DNA of 64,000 nt from Branchiostoma floridae (GCF_000003815.2 NC_049990.1:3194438-3258437), one strand, 5' to 3'. Numbered from the stretch's first letter, positions 45,300 through 57,299 are shown. Translations and numbers: made by a program. Notes: generated by a model not told the origin, from the sequence alone.

Positions 45300-48200
45300 C
45301 TACAGATCTCCAGTCGTGATGCCGCAGGCCTGCAGGAAGGTGCGGTGGGATTCCTCCCAGTACTTGGACTCCACCAGCTCCCGCTTCAACCGGGCAGCTT
45401 TCACGAACTCCGAGTCGCTGTACTTGAGGATGTCGACGACCCTGTCCGTCCACCTCTTTACGTCTCCGGCTCGGTCGGAGTCGTTCACGCTGGTTTCCAC
45501 AATGATGTTCCTGTGCTCTGCACTGAGTTTTCCATTAGTAACCAGGTCGAGGATCATCTCTGCCAGGCCGGTCTTGTCGGAGATGAGGACGGGGATGCCC
45601 GCCGCGATGGCCTCCAGGCCGATCAGCCCGAACGGATCGGAGCGAGACGGCATCAGGACCAGGTGAGCTCTCATCATGTCGTCCCTGATGTCCTCCTGTG
45701 TTCCGTACGGCAGGAGGGTGGGGTTTAGATCGGGGCTGTTCAGGTTGTCCTCCAGGATCTTCAGGCTCGTCTCCCAATCAACCTCGCTGATGCCGCGGAC
45801 ACGCAGTCTGGCGTTCTTGATCACCTTCACCACTTCCCCCATGGTCTGCACTGCGAGGTCATGACCTTTCAGGTTCTCCGCCTTGCTCACCCTGCCGATG
45901 GACAGGACGACCTGTTCCCCTCCCCCAGGTCTCACATTGGTGGCCAGGAAAATCTCCGATGGTTTTGGGAGGAAGACGTAGTGACTCTCCGGCTTCTTTC
46001 CTGCTTTGTACAAGGTGTCACAGTGGTCGTAAATCCGCTGACCCACTGAGAAAGCTGCCTTTGCGTTGTTGACGTTATCAAGCATATCCTTCTCTTTCTT
46101 CCGACCCCCCTTGTAGTACTCCGTATCCTCTGGTATGACGTGCGTGAACGTCATGAGGTCTGCCTGTGGATAGCGTTGTTCCCAGATGTTTCGTGCCGCC
46201 GTATCCGTTATGTAAGCATGGCCGATGATGCAGGTGACGTCCTGTGGAAGGCTTGGGTAGTGGACCCTGCTGTACCAGGCAAGCCAGTCTAGTGTTGGTA
46301 TCGAATCCTCGTTTTGTTTAACTGGTGGTATCAGCTTGACGCCGTCTCTGTCTGCTGCCTCCTGGTCTTGTTTCGACACCCACAAGGCTGTGGCGTACAC
46401 GACTGCATTGGCATTGGTAATGATTTGGCCCACCTGGCTGTTGATGGTAGAAACTCCTCCCTTGGAAGTCCCATACTCGTCACTAACCAACAAGACTGTC
46501 TGAACTTCAGGACCTGTAGTAATGGTAAACAAACGGATCATTTTGATACGTTAGATATGCTAGAAAAGTTGATATGCTAGTTTTTCAGAAACGCCGAAAA
46601 GTCTCAATCAGAAGATAAAAGATAAGTCTGCACATTTGCCGATGTACAAAGATGAGGGTATTTCTTCTCCTTTACATTATCACTCCTGTATGTACATGTA
46701 CCTTGATTCCTCATGTGAACATCAGCGTTGCCACCATGCGGATCTGTCTGTTCTGTTGCTTGGGTTCCGAAACCACCGCCGTCCCCTCCACTTCCACGGG
46801 TCTGTGCTCCTGCACCGGCGAAATGAAACCAATGAAGGTGTATAGCCAGCGTAATACGGAAATAAAGGACTTGATCCTCATCCACTGATCATTCAACACA
46901 GCAATTATTAATATGAACAATACTTTCAAACTGTACCATTACTCGTAAATGGTCGAGTATGCTACATTGGTCCCTGTGCTTAGCTATAGCCTTTTCATAG
47001 CGAGTTTGCGCATAACAATGAACAGTTATTTGCAATTGCTGGTATGTTTCTATGAACATTTAGCTACCATACTCAAGAGGAAAATTCAAAGGTTCTTAGC
47101 CATGACCACAAATATACGGAAACACACATGTACAGACACGGCAAAAAAAAAGAAATCTCAATTTTCATGTCGGTAACAAATGCCTTTGATTAACATTTGG
47201 CGATGAAAATTTTTTGATGAGGCTACAAGTTTGTCTTCATGATATTACTGTTATATTAAATTTGTCTCACCTTTTAAAGTTGGTCCACCAACAGCTCCCT
47301 CTGTTTCCTGTAGATTCAAGCATACCTTTTATCACCAGCTTGTGATTTTATATGAGGTATATCATCTGTGGCAGATGCAAGTTGTTAACGTCTACTACAA
47401 TCAAAACAGTACATGCAATAAAGATAGGTTACCTTCTTACATTGTCATAGATATTCTGCTAAAATGGTCGAGGATTTAAATGCCGTGATTTCGTTTGCAC
47501 TGCGCCCTTAAAGTCTGAATCTGAATTTGTTCTGCTTGATAGAGACGGTCATTGGTATTTCTTACCGGTTCACCTACAAGCACAAAATACCCTTACCAAT
47601 TTCGGGGGCTGATATGGTACATGGATTGGAAGATGACACAGGCGTTTGGATATCAGGACATCCGATTCCGATGGATGCCCAAGTTTTTCGTGTCTTTTGC
47701 GCAAGGATGTTATACTTCTCTTGATGGTCTTATCTTCAAGTTCCTCCTTTCGGAATTTGACGCGTGGCAAGGCATAGAATACCGCACATCCTTCACCATC
47801 TAAATCCCTTCGTCCCTCTTTGTCCTCCAAACCCCTGATCTGCATATGAAGAGTATTGTTTCTCTGACTGTGAAAGGTGATGTGCTGCGCCACATCGCCT
47901 TCAGGGTTGAATCGTGCGACATTTCCCTGTACATTTACTTCCAGCTGTTGGCCTTCAAATAGATCCACCGATTTAGAAAGCGCAGGACCATTGTAGCCCT
48001 TTCGAATTAGCGACGCATGTTTTTCTTCTGCCCGTTCAGCTAGTGTGCATTCTATGATGACCTGTTTTCTGTTGTCCTCCCGCTGCAGTAGTATGAACTG
48101 CACGGCACGGTGCTGAAGCCATCGGCAAAGATTTAAAATGAAGGGTCCGAACTTCTCTGCATCACCGTAGGTGTCCACAACATCGATTACAATCCATCTG

Positions 48201-48783
48201 GAATTAAGACATACAGAACAACGTTATAAAGAACAGTGACAAAGACACACGTGCAAAGGATTTAAACGAGGAACAATTCGTCCCGGTGCTTAAAGCCCTC
48301 GTCAAATTACTTAGATAATCAAGGGATTTATTTATTGACAAAAGCTCCCTGGGTGAATATATAACACTGTCATAGGCATGGAAGCTGGAATGTTGTTAAT
48401 GTGAAATAGACATCGAAATTTGATGCCTTATCTTTCCTTACTGGCACAGTATTTTAGTGAAGTTTACAATACCTGGTAAAATGATTGACGTCAAAACCCA
48501 CAAACTCCTCTGTAACCTGGATGTTAGTTATGATGTCTGTCACATCCACCCATTCTTCTGCCCCCTCCTCACATGACATCACTTTCAGCTTGGTGTTCCC
48601 CCCATGCTGGATATCCATGTAGTGTTGAGGATGTGGGACTCGCACTGTGACTGGTTTGAGGAACTGGACTGTAAAGTCCGACACAATTTCCGCCGTTACT
48701 ATCGGGCTGGTGCTGATAAGATGGTTGAAAGACTGGCTCTTTGCCTTGATGTCATCAACTGCTTGTTTTGGAACTTCTTGGAC
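45300..48783 (-). CDS. Gamma gene: ZU5-UPA-GT4 glycosyltransferase fusion, 5' incomplete
   Basis: Exons 48473-48783, 47597-48197, 47271-47307, 46702-46809 and 45300-46513 are all GT-AG with matching phases, giving 756 residues ending in TAG. Exon 1 holds the second half of a ZU5 domain (VQFLKPVTVRVPHP). Exon 2 is a UPA-like domain (LNLCRWLQHRAVQFILLQRE, later FHSQRNNTLHMQ). Two short linkers follow, the second Gly/Gln-rich. The last exon is a GT-B fold, GT4-type domain: SDEYGTSKGG at its start, IGRVSKAENLKGHDLA at the nucleotide-sugar half, and MPSRSDPFGLIGLEAIAAG, where GT4 enzymes have E-x7-E. Here the first position is Asp (residue 645). There is no death domain. The exon for the first half of ZU5, present in alpha, was not found; transposons and a gap lie upstream. 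No signal peptide is visible, so a cytosolic protein is inferred. Confidence 0.7.
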
Positions 48784-48979
48784 CTATAGGTAGCATAAAC
48801 CGCTGTGATTTATTACAATATGGAAATGCATGGGAACACGATCTGTCGTTAACATGCAATGCAATTGTTCGAATGTTTTATTTGCAGACTAGGACAATGT
48901 GGCACTGCGCTGAAGTTATTACATTATTTTAAAGTGCCACGTACAAAGTACAGACAGATGGTAATGGTAGCCCATAGCC

Positions 48980-50197
48980 TTTTTGAGGCCGTAGGCGCAG
49001 TGGGGTCTGGTATGGGCATGGGCATGTCTCGGGCATGGTATTGAAAGGTGGAGCCCATCCCTCTCCGTCCTCCGCCTTTAACTCCCCGACGGACGTCAGG
49101 TAGTTTTTACACCTGTTTGTAGGCAAAGTGTCTTTCATAAGGCACAACATCGGTAACATGGCAGGATTCGAACCAGGTGTAGCAGGCCAGAATCTACCAC
49201 TGACCAGAATATACCCGGGCATATTCTGGCCTAGGCAAAATTATACCCCGGGTATAATTTAGCCTAGGCCAGATTCTACCCCCTTAGGCAAAAGTATACC
49301 CCGGTCCCCCCAGGTACAGCATGGTAGCAGAATATACCCCATCTCAAACAAATTAAAGGGATAGAGGACACTTAAGAAAGCCTAGATGTACTTTTGGGTT
49401 GGATTTTGAGGTAAGCAACTTATCGACATGACACTTTTCAAACAGGATTACTTATTGGTTACCAAGAACAAGGAAAGAATATACGCCCCAATGGACACCA
49501 CGTACGATGTCGCGATACTATCTTATACTTATGGCAGTTTCTATAACCACCCTTCAGAATGAAGCGACCGATTCCGCATAGCGGACGAGGTCGTTTATGA
49601 GGTGGTTATAGGAACCGCCATGAATTATGGCACCGTATATGCCGAAGGAAAGCGAGTCATTAACGTTATTATCATATAGACATTGCCATATATCTAGACA
49701 TGACGACATACATAGTAACGTTAGCCCATAGACGAGATCTGATTTGTTCGTCCGGGGTGGATTCTTGCTCTCCCTACCTTTCGAAACTTCTTACCTATGT
49801 GGCTGGGTGGTAAAATCTCACCAGCATTCCCTGCACCTTTCGTATACAGCACTGTTTGCGATCTATCTATGTACTACAAACGCATCGGAACTGCCGCCAT
49901 TTTGTTCATTGGGTCTCGTTCCCAGAGTTGTAAAAACCTTCTACTCACAAATCATGCACAGTACGAGACCTATGCCCGTATTTTTGGACCAATGGGATCC
50001 TTGGAAAAAGCAGGTGGTTATGGCCTCATAATAACCTGGTTTATGGGGGAAATGGAGCCTTCTGATTGGTCCACGGCGCTTGGCTATATGATAATCTAGA
50101 ATATACAGGAGTAGATTCCGGCCTGCTACACCGGGATCTCTGGATTATGGCGCGAACAATCTCCTGTTACGCCACACGACCCCACAATTGTTTAGAA
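48980..50197 (-). mobile_element. SINE family 1 split by a later insertion
   Basis: The head lies at 50131-50197 (minus: GGGGTCGTGTGGCGTAACAG, AGATTGTTCGCGCC, AGAGATCCCGG). The rest lies at 48980-49177 (GGTTCGAATCCTGCCATGTT, ACCGATGTTGTGCC, then GACACTTTG and CCCACTGCGCCTACGGCC). The two halves are continuous if 49178-50130 is removed, which dates the inserted element as younger. Confidence 0.75.
49178..50130. mobile_element. 953-bp non-autonomous DNA transposon inserted in a SINE
   Basis: TGTAGCAGGCCAGAATCTAC at the left is the inverted match of GTAGATTCCGGCCTGCTACA at the right. CCAGG and CCGGG flank it (4 of 5 match). Inside are nested palindromes: CCCGGGTATAATTT with AAATTATACCCCGGG, and GGCAGTTTCTATAACCACC with GGTGGTTATAGGAACCGCC. 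No transposase frame is present. Superfamily undetermined. Confidence 0.75.
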
Positions 50198-50270
50198 TTG
50201 ATTGATCTAAAATAAAATGACAACTCTTAAGGCCTCATACAGCTATACATAAAAAAAGGAGCTATGAGTC

Positions 50271-50370
50271 NNNNNNNNNNNNNNNNNNNNNNNNNNNNNN
50301 NNNNNNNNNNNNNNNNNNNNNNNNNNNNNNNNNNNNNNNNNNNNNNNNNNNNNNNNNNNNNNNNNNNNNN
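50271..50370. other. Assembly gap (100 N)
   Basis: A conventional 100-N gap at the edge of the duplicated 3' flank; the duplication breakpoint may lie inside it. Confidence 0.95.
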
Positions 50371-51951
50371 TTGCACAACCAGTAATGACTCTCAGTTGAT
50401 TACGTTTCAGAGAATTTTTGCGATAATCAAAATTTGCGAGGCAGGGTAAAGATACGATTTTTCCGTTTTTTATTATTTTCATAATTTCGTGAGAATATAT
50501 TGATTTTAAGTTTGTCTGTCTTTCAGTAACGCTTTAACATGTCAAGTATGATCTTCTTGAGAATCATTAGTAAGTTTACAGATTAGAATCATAGCGGTGT
50601 ATTAATCATAAACTCATGAGGTCCAAACATGGGTTTTGGTAGAACATATTATCTACACAGCAAGTTTACTGTATCTAATTATCTACGCATGAACCTTATT
50701 GTATCGACCATGATGTAACTTACACCGCGTATGCCACAAGCATGTATATCAACTGCTGATTTCAATATTGTTCATGAGATTTTACTCATGTGAAGTTGGC
50801 ATGATATTTTGGGTGCGTTTTAGCTAAAATAAATGTGAAGAAAATCCATTGCTTTTGTGAACTTATTGAGTGACTGAATCATTTTGCGCATTTAAGTCAT
50901 AATCTCATAGACTGACTGACAGTATAGCACATTACTGAAAGAATTCTATGACTGTAACAATAGACAGCAATTTACGTAGAACTGATCTCTAGATGACAGG
51001 TGTGTTTGTGGCGCTGTGTGTGTGTGTGTATGTATGTGTGTGTGTGTGTGTGTGTGTTTATGTGTGTGTGTGTGTGTGTGTTTATGTGTGTGTGTGTATG
51101 TGTGTGTGTGTGTATGTGTGTGTGCGTGTGTGCGTGTGTATGTGTGTGTGTGTGTTTATACATGAGTGTGTGTGTGTGTATGTATGTGTGTGTGCGTGTG
51201 TATGGTGTGTTGACAGTGTGCGGTGTACATTATTTATGTTTTTACATTCTGTACTTGTGCACTCTGAGAGCTCAAATCCCAGTCATGCCAGATTGTCATG
51301 TGACAATAATCTTGTGATGTGCACGTTCAGTAACAGATGCTAGGGGAGCGCCACATCTTCTAATGGTTGCATGCCAAAAACATATGGATCCTCAATCTCC
51401 AATTCTAATTGCATAAATTACCTCTTCATTGAATGGTGGTGAATAATTCTCCATTTCCACATTTTCCACAGCCAACCGAGCAACCAAATAACTGGTGTTG
51501 CTGAAACATAATTTCCTTGCATGAATGATGACAATTACAATGGCTAGCTTCCCAAGTAATCAAAATGTAAACATTGATTCCAGGCTAGTCTAGTCATTAT
51601 CTTACAATAACCAAAGAGTCAGTAGTTAAGCTACGAGGAAGCCGTTTTCTAAAGAGGTACTGGAGCAAGTTCAAGGCACTTTGGAAATTGTTATTTAGGG
51701 TTCTCTGCAATTATTGAGAACGGTGTGAATGTATCATATCGAACCCAAAATTCTGCTCCCTGTGCATAATCCTTCTTCCTTCTCGCCTGCCGTTGGTGGT
51801 TGGGCATCACGGTCCTGTTGTTTTGCATTTGTGAAAAGGTTGCCAGCATTGAACACAGCTGATTCAACACGTTAATCCTGAAATACCTACTCATTCATCA
51901 CTTGCTATGAAACAAGTTTGTCCGTACTATATCCATTCCTGATGTCCACTG
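50371..51951 (-). repeat. Segmental duplication, copy 2, with (TG)n insertion
   Basis: Homologous to 44198-45299. A (TG)n/(TATG)n microsatellite at about 51010-51215 has no counterpart in copy 1. A third, short copy of the part nearest the GT exon (GTTGGGCATTTGTGAATGGG, AACCTATTCATTCATCA) lies at 52390-52565. Confidence 0.8.
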
Positions 51952-52400
51952 TTGCCCCTTGACCTCTACCGACTTGCAGCTCCAGTCGTGATGCAGCAGG
52001 CCTGCAGGAAGGTGCGGTGGGATTCCTCCCAGTATCTGGACTCCTCGAGTTCTTCCTTGAACCTGGCAGCTTGTTTAAACGCCGATTTGCTTGAGGATGT
52101 CCACGATCCTTTCCGCCTTGCATCGCCCCTAGTGTCGGCGTTGTTCATACTGGTCTCCACGACGATGTGCCTGTGCTCGGTGTCGATTTTCTCCTGTTTG
52201 ATCAGGTCTTTGATCATCTCAGCTAGACCGGTCTTGTCGGAGATGAGGACGGGGATGCCCGCCGCGATGGCCTCCAGGCCGACCAGTCCGAACGGCTCGG
52301 AGCGGGACGTCATCTGCCTTTGCGATGTTGACTTAATCAAGCATATCCTTCTCTTTCTCCCATGCTATTATGGCCTTCCGACGTCCCTTGGTGTAGTTGA
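51952..52400 (-). pseudogene. GT4 pseudogene, internally deleted
   Basis: The minus strand retains the middle of the GT4 domain (AWEKEKDMLD, then an in-frame TAA). It then jumps over roughly 140 codons to SRSEPFGLVGLEAIAAG and runs to the normal C-terminus (SRYWEESHRTFLQAC). The first third is missing. With the beta GT exon and its short flank immediately upstream, this is a leftover of a tandem duplication followed by deletion. Confidence 0.85.
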
Positions 52401-52568
52401 TGGTTGGGTATCAGGGAGTTGTCCTGTTGTTGGGCATTTGTGAATGGGTGACCACAGTGAACACAGCTGATGCAAAAGTTAATCCCAACAAACCTATTCA
52501 TTCATCACTCGTAAACAAGTTTGCCCATACTGTCTCTAGTCGCAACGTCCACTGTTGCCCTTTGACCT

Positions 52569-55500
52569 CTACATATCTGCAGCTCCAGCCGGGATGCCGC
52601 AGGCCTGCAGGAAGGTGCGGTGGGATTCCTCCCAGTACCTGGACTCCACCAGCTCCCGCTTCAACCGGGCAGCTTTCGCGAACTCCGAGTCGCTGAATTT
52701 GAGGGTGTCCACGATCCTTGTCGCCCACCTCTTCACATCTCCAGCTCGGTCAGAGTCGTTCACGCAGGTCTCCACGATGACGTGCCTGTGCTCTGCGCTG
52801 AGTTTTCCCTTAGTAATCAGGTCGAGGATCATCTCTGCCAGGCCGGTCTTGTCGGCGATGAGGACGGGGATGCCAGCCGCGATGGCCTCCAGGCCGACCA
52901 GTCCGAACGGCTCGGTGCGGGACGGCATCAGGAACAGGTTGGCTCTCATCATGTCATCCCTGATGTCCTCCTGGGTTCCGTACGGCAAGAGGGTGGGGTT
53001 TAGATCGCTACTCTTCACGTTGTCTTCCAGGATCTTCTGCCTCGCCTCCCAATCATCCTCGCTGATGCCGCGGAGACGCAGTCTGGCGTTCCTGATCTCC
53101 TTCACCACTTCCCCCATGGTCTGCACTGCGAGGTCATGGCCTTTCAGGTTCTCCGCCTTGCTCACCCTGCCGATGCACAGGACGACCTTTTGCTGCCCAC
53201 CAGGTCTCACTGTGGTGGCTAGGAATATCTCGGATGGCTTCGGGAGGAAGACGTAGTGATTCTCCGGCTTCTTTCCTGCTTTGTAAATTGTGTCAAAGTG
53301 GTCGTAAGTCCGCTGACCCACCGAGAAAGCTGCCTTTGCGTTGTTGACATTGTCCAGCATACCCTTCTCTTTCTCCCATGCATTCATGACCTCCCGACCT
53401 CCCTTGTAGTACTCTGTATCCTCGGGTATGGCGTGGCCGTGGTTGAACGTCATGAGGTCTGCCTGTGGATAGCGTTGTTCCCAGATGTTTCGTGCCGCCG
53501 TATCTGTGATGCCAGCATGGCCGATGATGCAAGTGACGCCCTTAGGAAGGTTTGGGTAGTGGACCCTGTCAAGCCAGTCTAGCGTTGGCACCGACTCCTT
53601 GTCTAGCTGAACTGGTGGTATCAGCTTGACGCCGTCTCTGTCTGCTGCATCCTGGTCTTGTTTCGGCACACGTAGAGCTGTGCAGTAGACGGCTGCCTTG
53701 GCTGCGGCCAGCGTTTGGCCCGCCTGGCAGTTGATTGTATAAACTCCCCCCTTTGAAGTCCCATACTCGTCACTGATCAACAAGACTGTCGGTTCTCCAA
53801 GACCTGTAGTAATGGTACACAAATAGAACATAAAACAATTTGATATGCTAGTTTTTCAGACACATCGTCTCAATCACAAGATAAAAGATAAGTTTGCACA
53901 TTTGCCGATATACAAAGACAATGGAAATTTTTTATCTTTAGATTCGCACTCCTGCATGTTTAAGATCTGCGTTGCCGTGTGGATCAGTTTAATGTATTGC
54001 TTGGGGCAGACAACATCGCTGCGAAACCTGTCTGGATGTACGTGTACGAGTCAAACACTATAGGTAATATAAAGGAAAAATGACTTATATTTACTTTCTC
54101 CTTCAGTGCCCTCGGGTTCAGCTGCCTTTTCCTCTTTTGCTAGCTCTGTAACAGGAAAAGTTGCAACTTATGTCAGTATGACAGACATAACAATATTCCT
54201 ACAATATATCACACAGCTTTGTAGTCGCATCTTCAGTCACAGCTGCAAGAACAACGCACACACCTAGCTGATTCTTTTAATTGTGGTTGTCTTCGTGCCA
54301 GGATAAGTATCCAGATTGATTAAATCAAAATAATTGAATTTCGCCTTTTTACATGCACTTGCCTGTTGGTTCATGTTGGCTTTCTCTGTCTTCTAATCCA
54401 GACTGTGCTTCCAACTTTCCCGAGTGTTCCGCCTGCCCTGGAACAGACTTCTTCCCTGGGTCGGCCATCTTTCCCATTTGCTCTTGACCCTTTGCTGTGT
54501 GCTTAGCATGCAGCAGGTCCTCTATTGTAGTTGCCATGCTTTTGTTGGCCTCCTGTAGTTGCTGGATTTCTAGCTTCTGTTCCTGGAGTGTTTTCTGTGC
54601 TTTCTCGTCTTCGTGTTTCAGCCTGTCTGCTTCATTGGCCAGCCTCCTCACCAAGGCCTGTGTATCCTGTTCGGCTGTCGTCATCCTTTCCATTGTAGCG
54701 GCGCTACTCTTGTTGGTTTCTTGTAACTGCTGTATTTCGAGCTTCTGTTCCGAGACGAGTTTCTGTGCCTTTTCGTCATTTTCCTTCAGCCTGGTTACCT
54801 CCTCTGTGATGGCGTCTGTCTCCTGTCTGGCCGTGTGCAGCTGTCCCCTCATCACCTGAAGCTTATCTTCCAGTTGCCTGACTTGTTGAGATTTTCCCTT
54901 ACCTGCTCGCGCGAATGCTTGTACTTCTTTGACCGTAAAATTAAGCGAGGAGATGCCATCGACCCCGACTGTACAGGCCTGGTCCTCTCCATTGACCACG
55001 GCCAGGTCTAAGGCTCTCAGGCTGGAATGGTCCAGATGGCAACTGCGGGTTGGCAGTGTTCGTAGGTTGTCCACAGAAGTGGTGCAGTGCAGGCCTGTAC
55101 ATAATGACAAAGGACAATCGCGTCAGTGTAAACAATGCAAGATATTCAACAATAAGTGAAAACGTATAAGTGCGTAACATACACATTCCTAATGACAAAG
55201 CTGATTACAATTAGATATTAGAGAGTGCTATACAGTTTTGTTAGAGCTAAATAATTAATCTACCCAGCACATACATAGAAAAATACATATTACATTTTTA
55301 CCTTGCCCCAGCCTAGTTCGGACACGCACGTAGTCTTCATGCTTCACATGGAGTCTCACGATCAACTGGACTCCCTTGACCTTCTTCTGTAGTTCGTCTG
55401 TGATGAGAATGTCCGAGAGTTGTTGAGACAGGCTGCCCTCCCCCACCCTGAAGTGGTTGTGGTAGAACCCGTCCACGTCAGACTGGCACAGAAACGTCAA

Positions 55501-57063
55501 GAGAAGAATGATGGACCCGTCGACAGCTTTCTTCAACAAAGCCTTATGTGCATTAAATGTTTTTCGTACCTTTCTGTAGCGCACAGGATCATTGAGTACT
55601 TTCACCGTGAATAATGTACGTTCCAGTTCCAGGATCCGTTCCAAGTATTGCTCTTTGACACTGGTTGCTGGTTGTTGCCGCAGGCCAAGATGTAAGCTAA
55701 CCTGAAGGTCTGAAAATTTGAACAGAGCTCCATTTGAAATTTGAAAAAAAGGAACATCAAAGGTCGAAAATCACATAGCTTTGAACAAAACATTTTAACA
55801 TTTACAATCTTAAATTGCTGTTTTAATCCTTTCTGTCGCAGGCATCCTAGGCCTACATTTTGACAGTATTAGATTCAAAATTAACCTATTGATAACTGTA
55901 AGTGTAGTGTTTTCTATTCGCATATGAATATAGTGACGTTACAATCATATCGGTGCAATATCATCAGGTAATGAATACACAGCAAAGTTAGACTTGTACA
56001 ACAAGCCAACATGCCATGCTTGTTTTCCTATGTTACTTTGTTAATACTCATAAGATCAGGACATGATACAAGATATGGTGATACTGTTTTACAGCTTACC
56101 CAATAGATAGATATGAAGCTGATTACCTGTATAGTCCATCTTCAGACCATCCACAACACTTTGTAGGTTGGCCTCAGTCAAAGCCTCCACCAGGACCTCT
56201 TTGGTGGCTCTATCTCCCTTGCGCTGCTGCCATTCCTCCAACAGGTCCATACAGCATGACTTGCTATCTGGATTTCTACTGGAAATATTATCGATGTCGG
56301 CTCGCCCAAATCCAAGGTGGTAGGCCAGGTTCTTCCAGTCTGAGCTGACGTTTTCTTTCACGAAAAAGAAGCATTTACGAACACCTGCAAAGTACCATGC
56401 AAAAGTGTTCTTTGTAAATAAAACCCCCAGCAGTAAAATTGTTATGGACTTTGATGTCAATGCCAGGGTTCAGGGAGTGTACGGTCGACAACCTGATAAG
56501 ATGATAAGACCACCTTTTCAGCGGCGCCCTTTGCGGCGTGTTCATGCATTGCATTAGCTTAAATAGCCTCCAAAGCAGGCTTTACCTTCACTTTGGTTGT
56601 ATTCGGTATACATTATCTGATGTGTACTGATTACTGCATATGATCGTGTCCCTATAACTCATCGACTTGTCTTCTGTGGCACCAACCCGAAACAGTTATT
56701 GTATATCACCGACAAAAGATGAATATGATGTAAAAAGGAATGCGAAGGCTGCCTTTGCAGTGCCTTATATAGGCCACGATTAGTATGCAAACACTGCCCG
56801 GGTGAAATACGCAACTCTTTATGCATAGAAGTAAGGTCGCGCAACTCGCCAGTGTCCACCTGTTCGCAGATGCACAGCAACATCAACATCAACACGTTCT
56901 TAGCATTGCTGTAAAACGGTAGATGTCTATTTCAAAACATTATGTGGTCACGTAGATAACTGTTACCCAACATCAGGTGAGCAACGCAAATCGTTGTTAT
57001 CAAATCGCAAAAGACCTTTCAGGTTTTGGTTCCTCTTATGTTTTACACCATACCTGTAGCCAT
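52569..57063 (-). CDS. Beta gene: death domain - TRADD-N-like - coiled coil - GT4 glycosyltransferase
   Basis: Exons 57054-57063, 56127-56384, 55302-55709, 54363-55094, 54095-54145 and 52569-53803 join in frame to 897 aa. The start is CCACCATGG; exon 1 encodes only MAT plus one base. Residues ~5-88 form a death domain (ENVSSDWKNLAYHLGF, ADIDNI, LLEEWQQRKG). Residues ~90-225 resemble TRADD-N (IILLLTFLCQSDVDGFYHN, ITDELQKKVKGVQLIVRLHV). Residues ~290-420 are a coiled coil with two similar heptad blocks (EQKLEIQQLQE twice). Residues ~487-897 are a GT-B/GT4 domain with SDEYGTSKGG, IGRVSKAENLKGHD and an intact E-x7-E (E784, E792 in EPFGLVGLEAIAAG). The coiled-coil exon ends with a GC donor (ACAG/GCAAGT). 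Death-fold assembly is known to recruit partners; that it controls the glycosyltransferase is inference. No signal peptide or membrane span. Confidence 0.8.
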
Positions 57064-57123
57064 GGTGGATCAGACAACTGTTCCTGGGTTCCCTTTATGG
57101 CGTAGACAAACGAAGAACACACT

Positions 57124-57171
57124 TTATCCGCTAACTTGGCCGAGAAGACTGGACAAGCAAACTTTCAACAT
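57124..57171 (-). promoter_or_regulatory. Upstream ORF in the beta gene leader
   Basis: GCCGCCATG starts a 15-codon frame (MLKVCLSSLLGQVSG, stop TAA) that ends about 60 bases before the beta start codon. Its context is strong, so if the leader includes it, it should lower translation of the main frame. Just upstream the DNA is GC-rich (GGCGGCCGCC), which suits a promoter or 5' UTR. Confidence 0.4.
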
Positions 57172-57299
57172 GGCGGCCGCCGCCACATCACGAGACGAAC
57201 AGGTGCGCCAGACTGGAGACTTTGAACCTTCATCACAAGACTACAGTATTTGACATCCCACTCGGAGCTGTTAAAAAAATCAATAGGGATAGATAAAAT

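Noticed and set aside
50972-51343. Val-Cys or Thr-His repeat ORFs
   Set aside because: (TG)n microsatellite absent from the duplicate copy of this region.
52555-53256. Plus-strand ORF of 233 codons
   Set aside because: It is the antisense shadow of the GT4 exon, whose GC-rich third positions keep the reverse frame open; the same shadow appears opposite gamma at 45286-45666.
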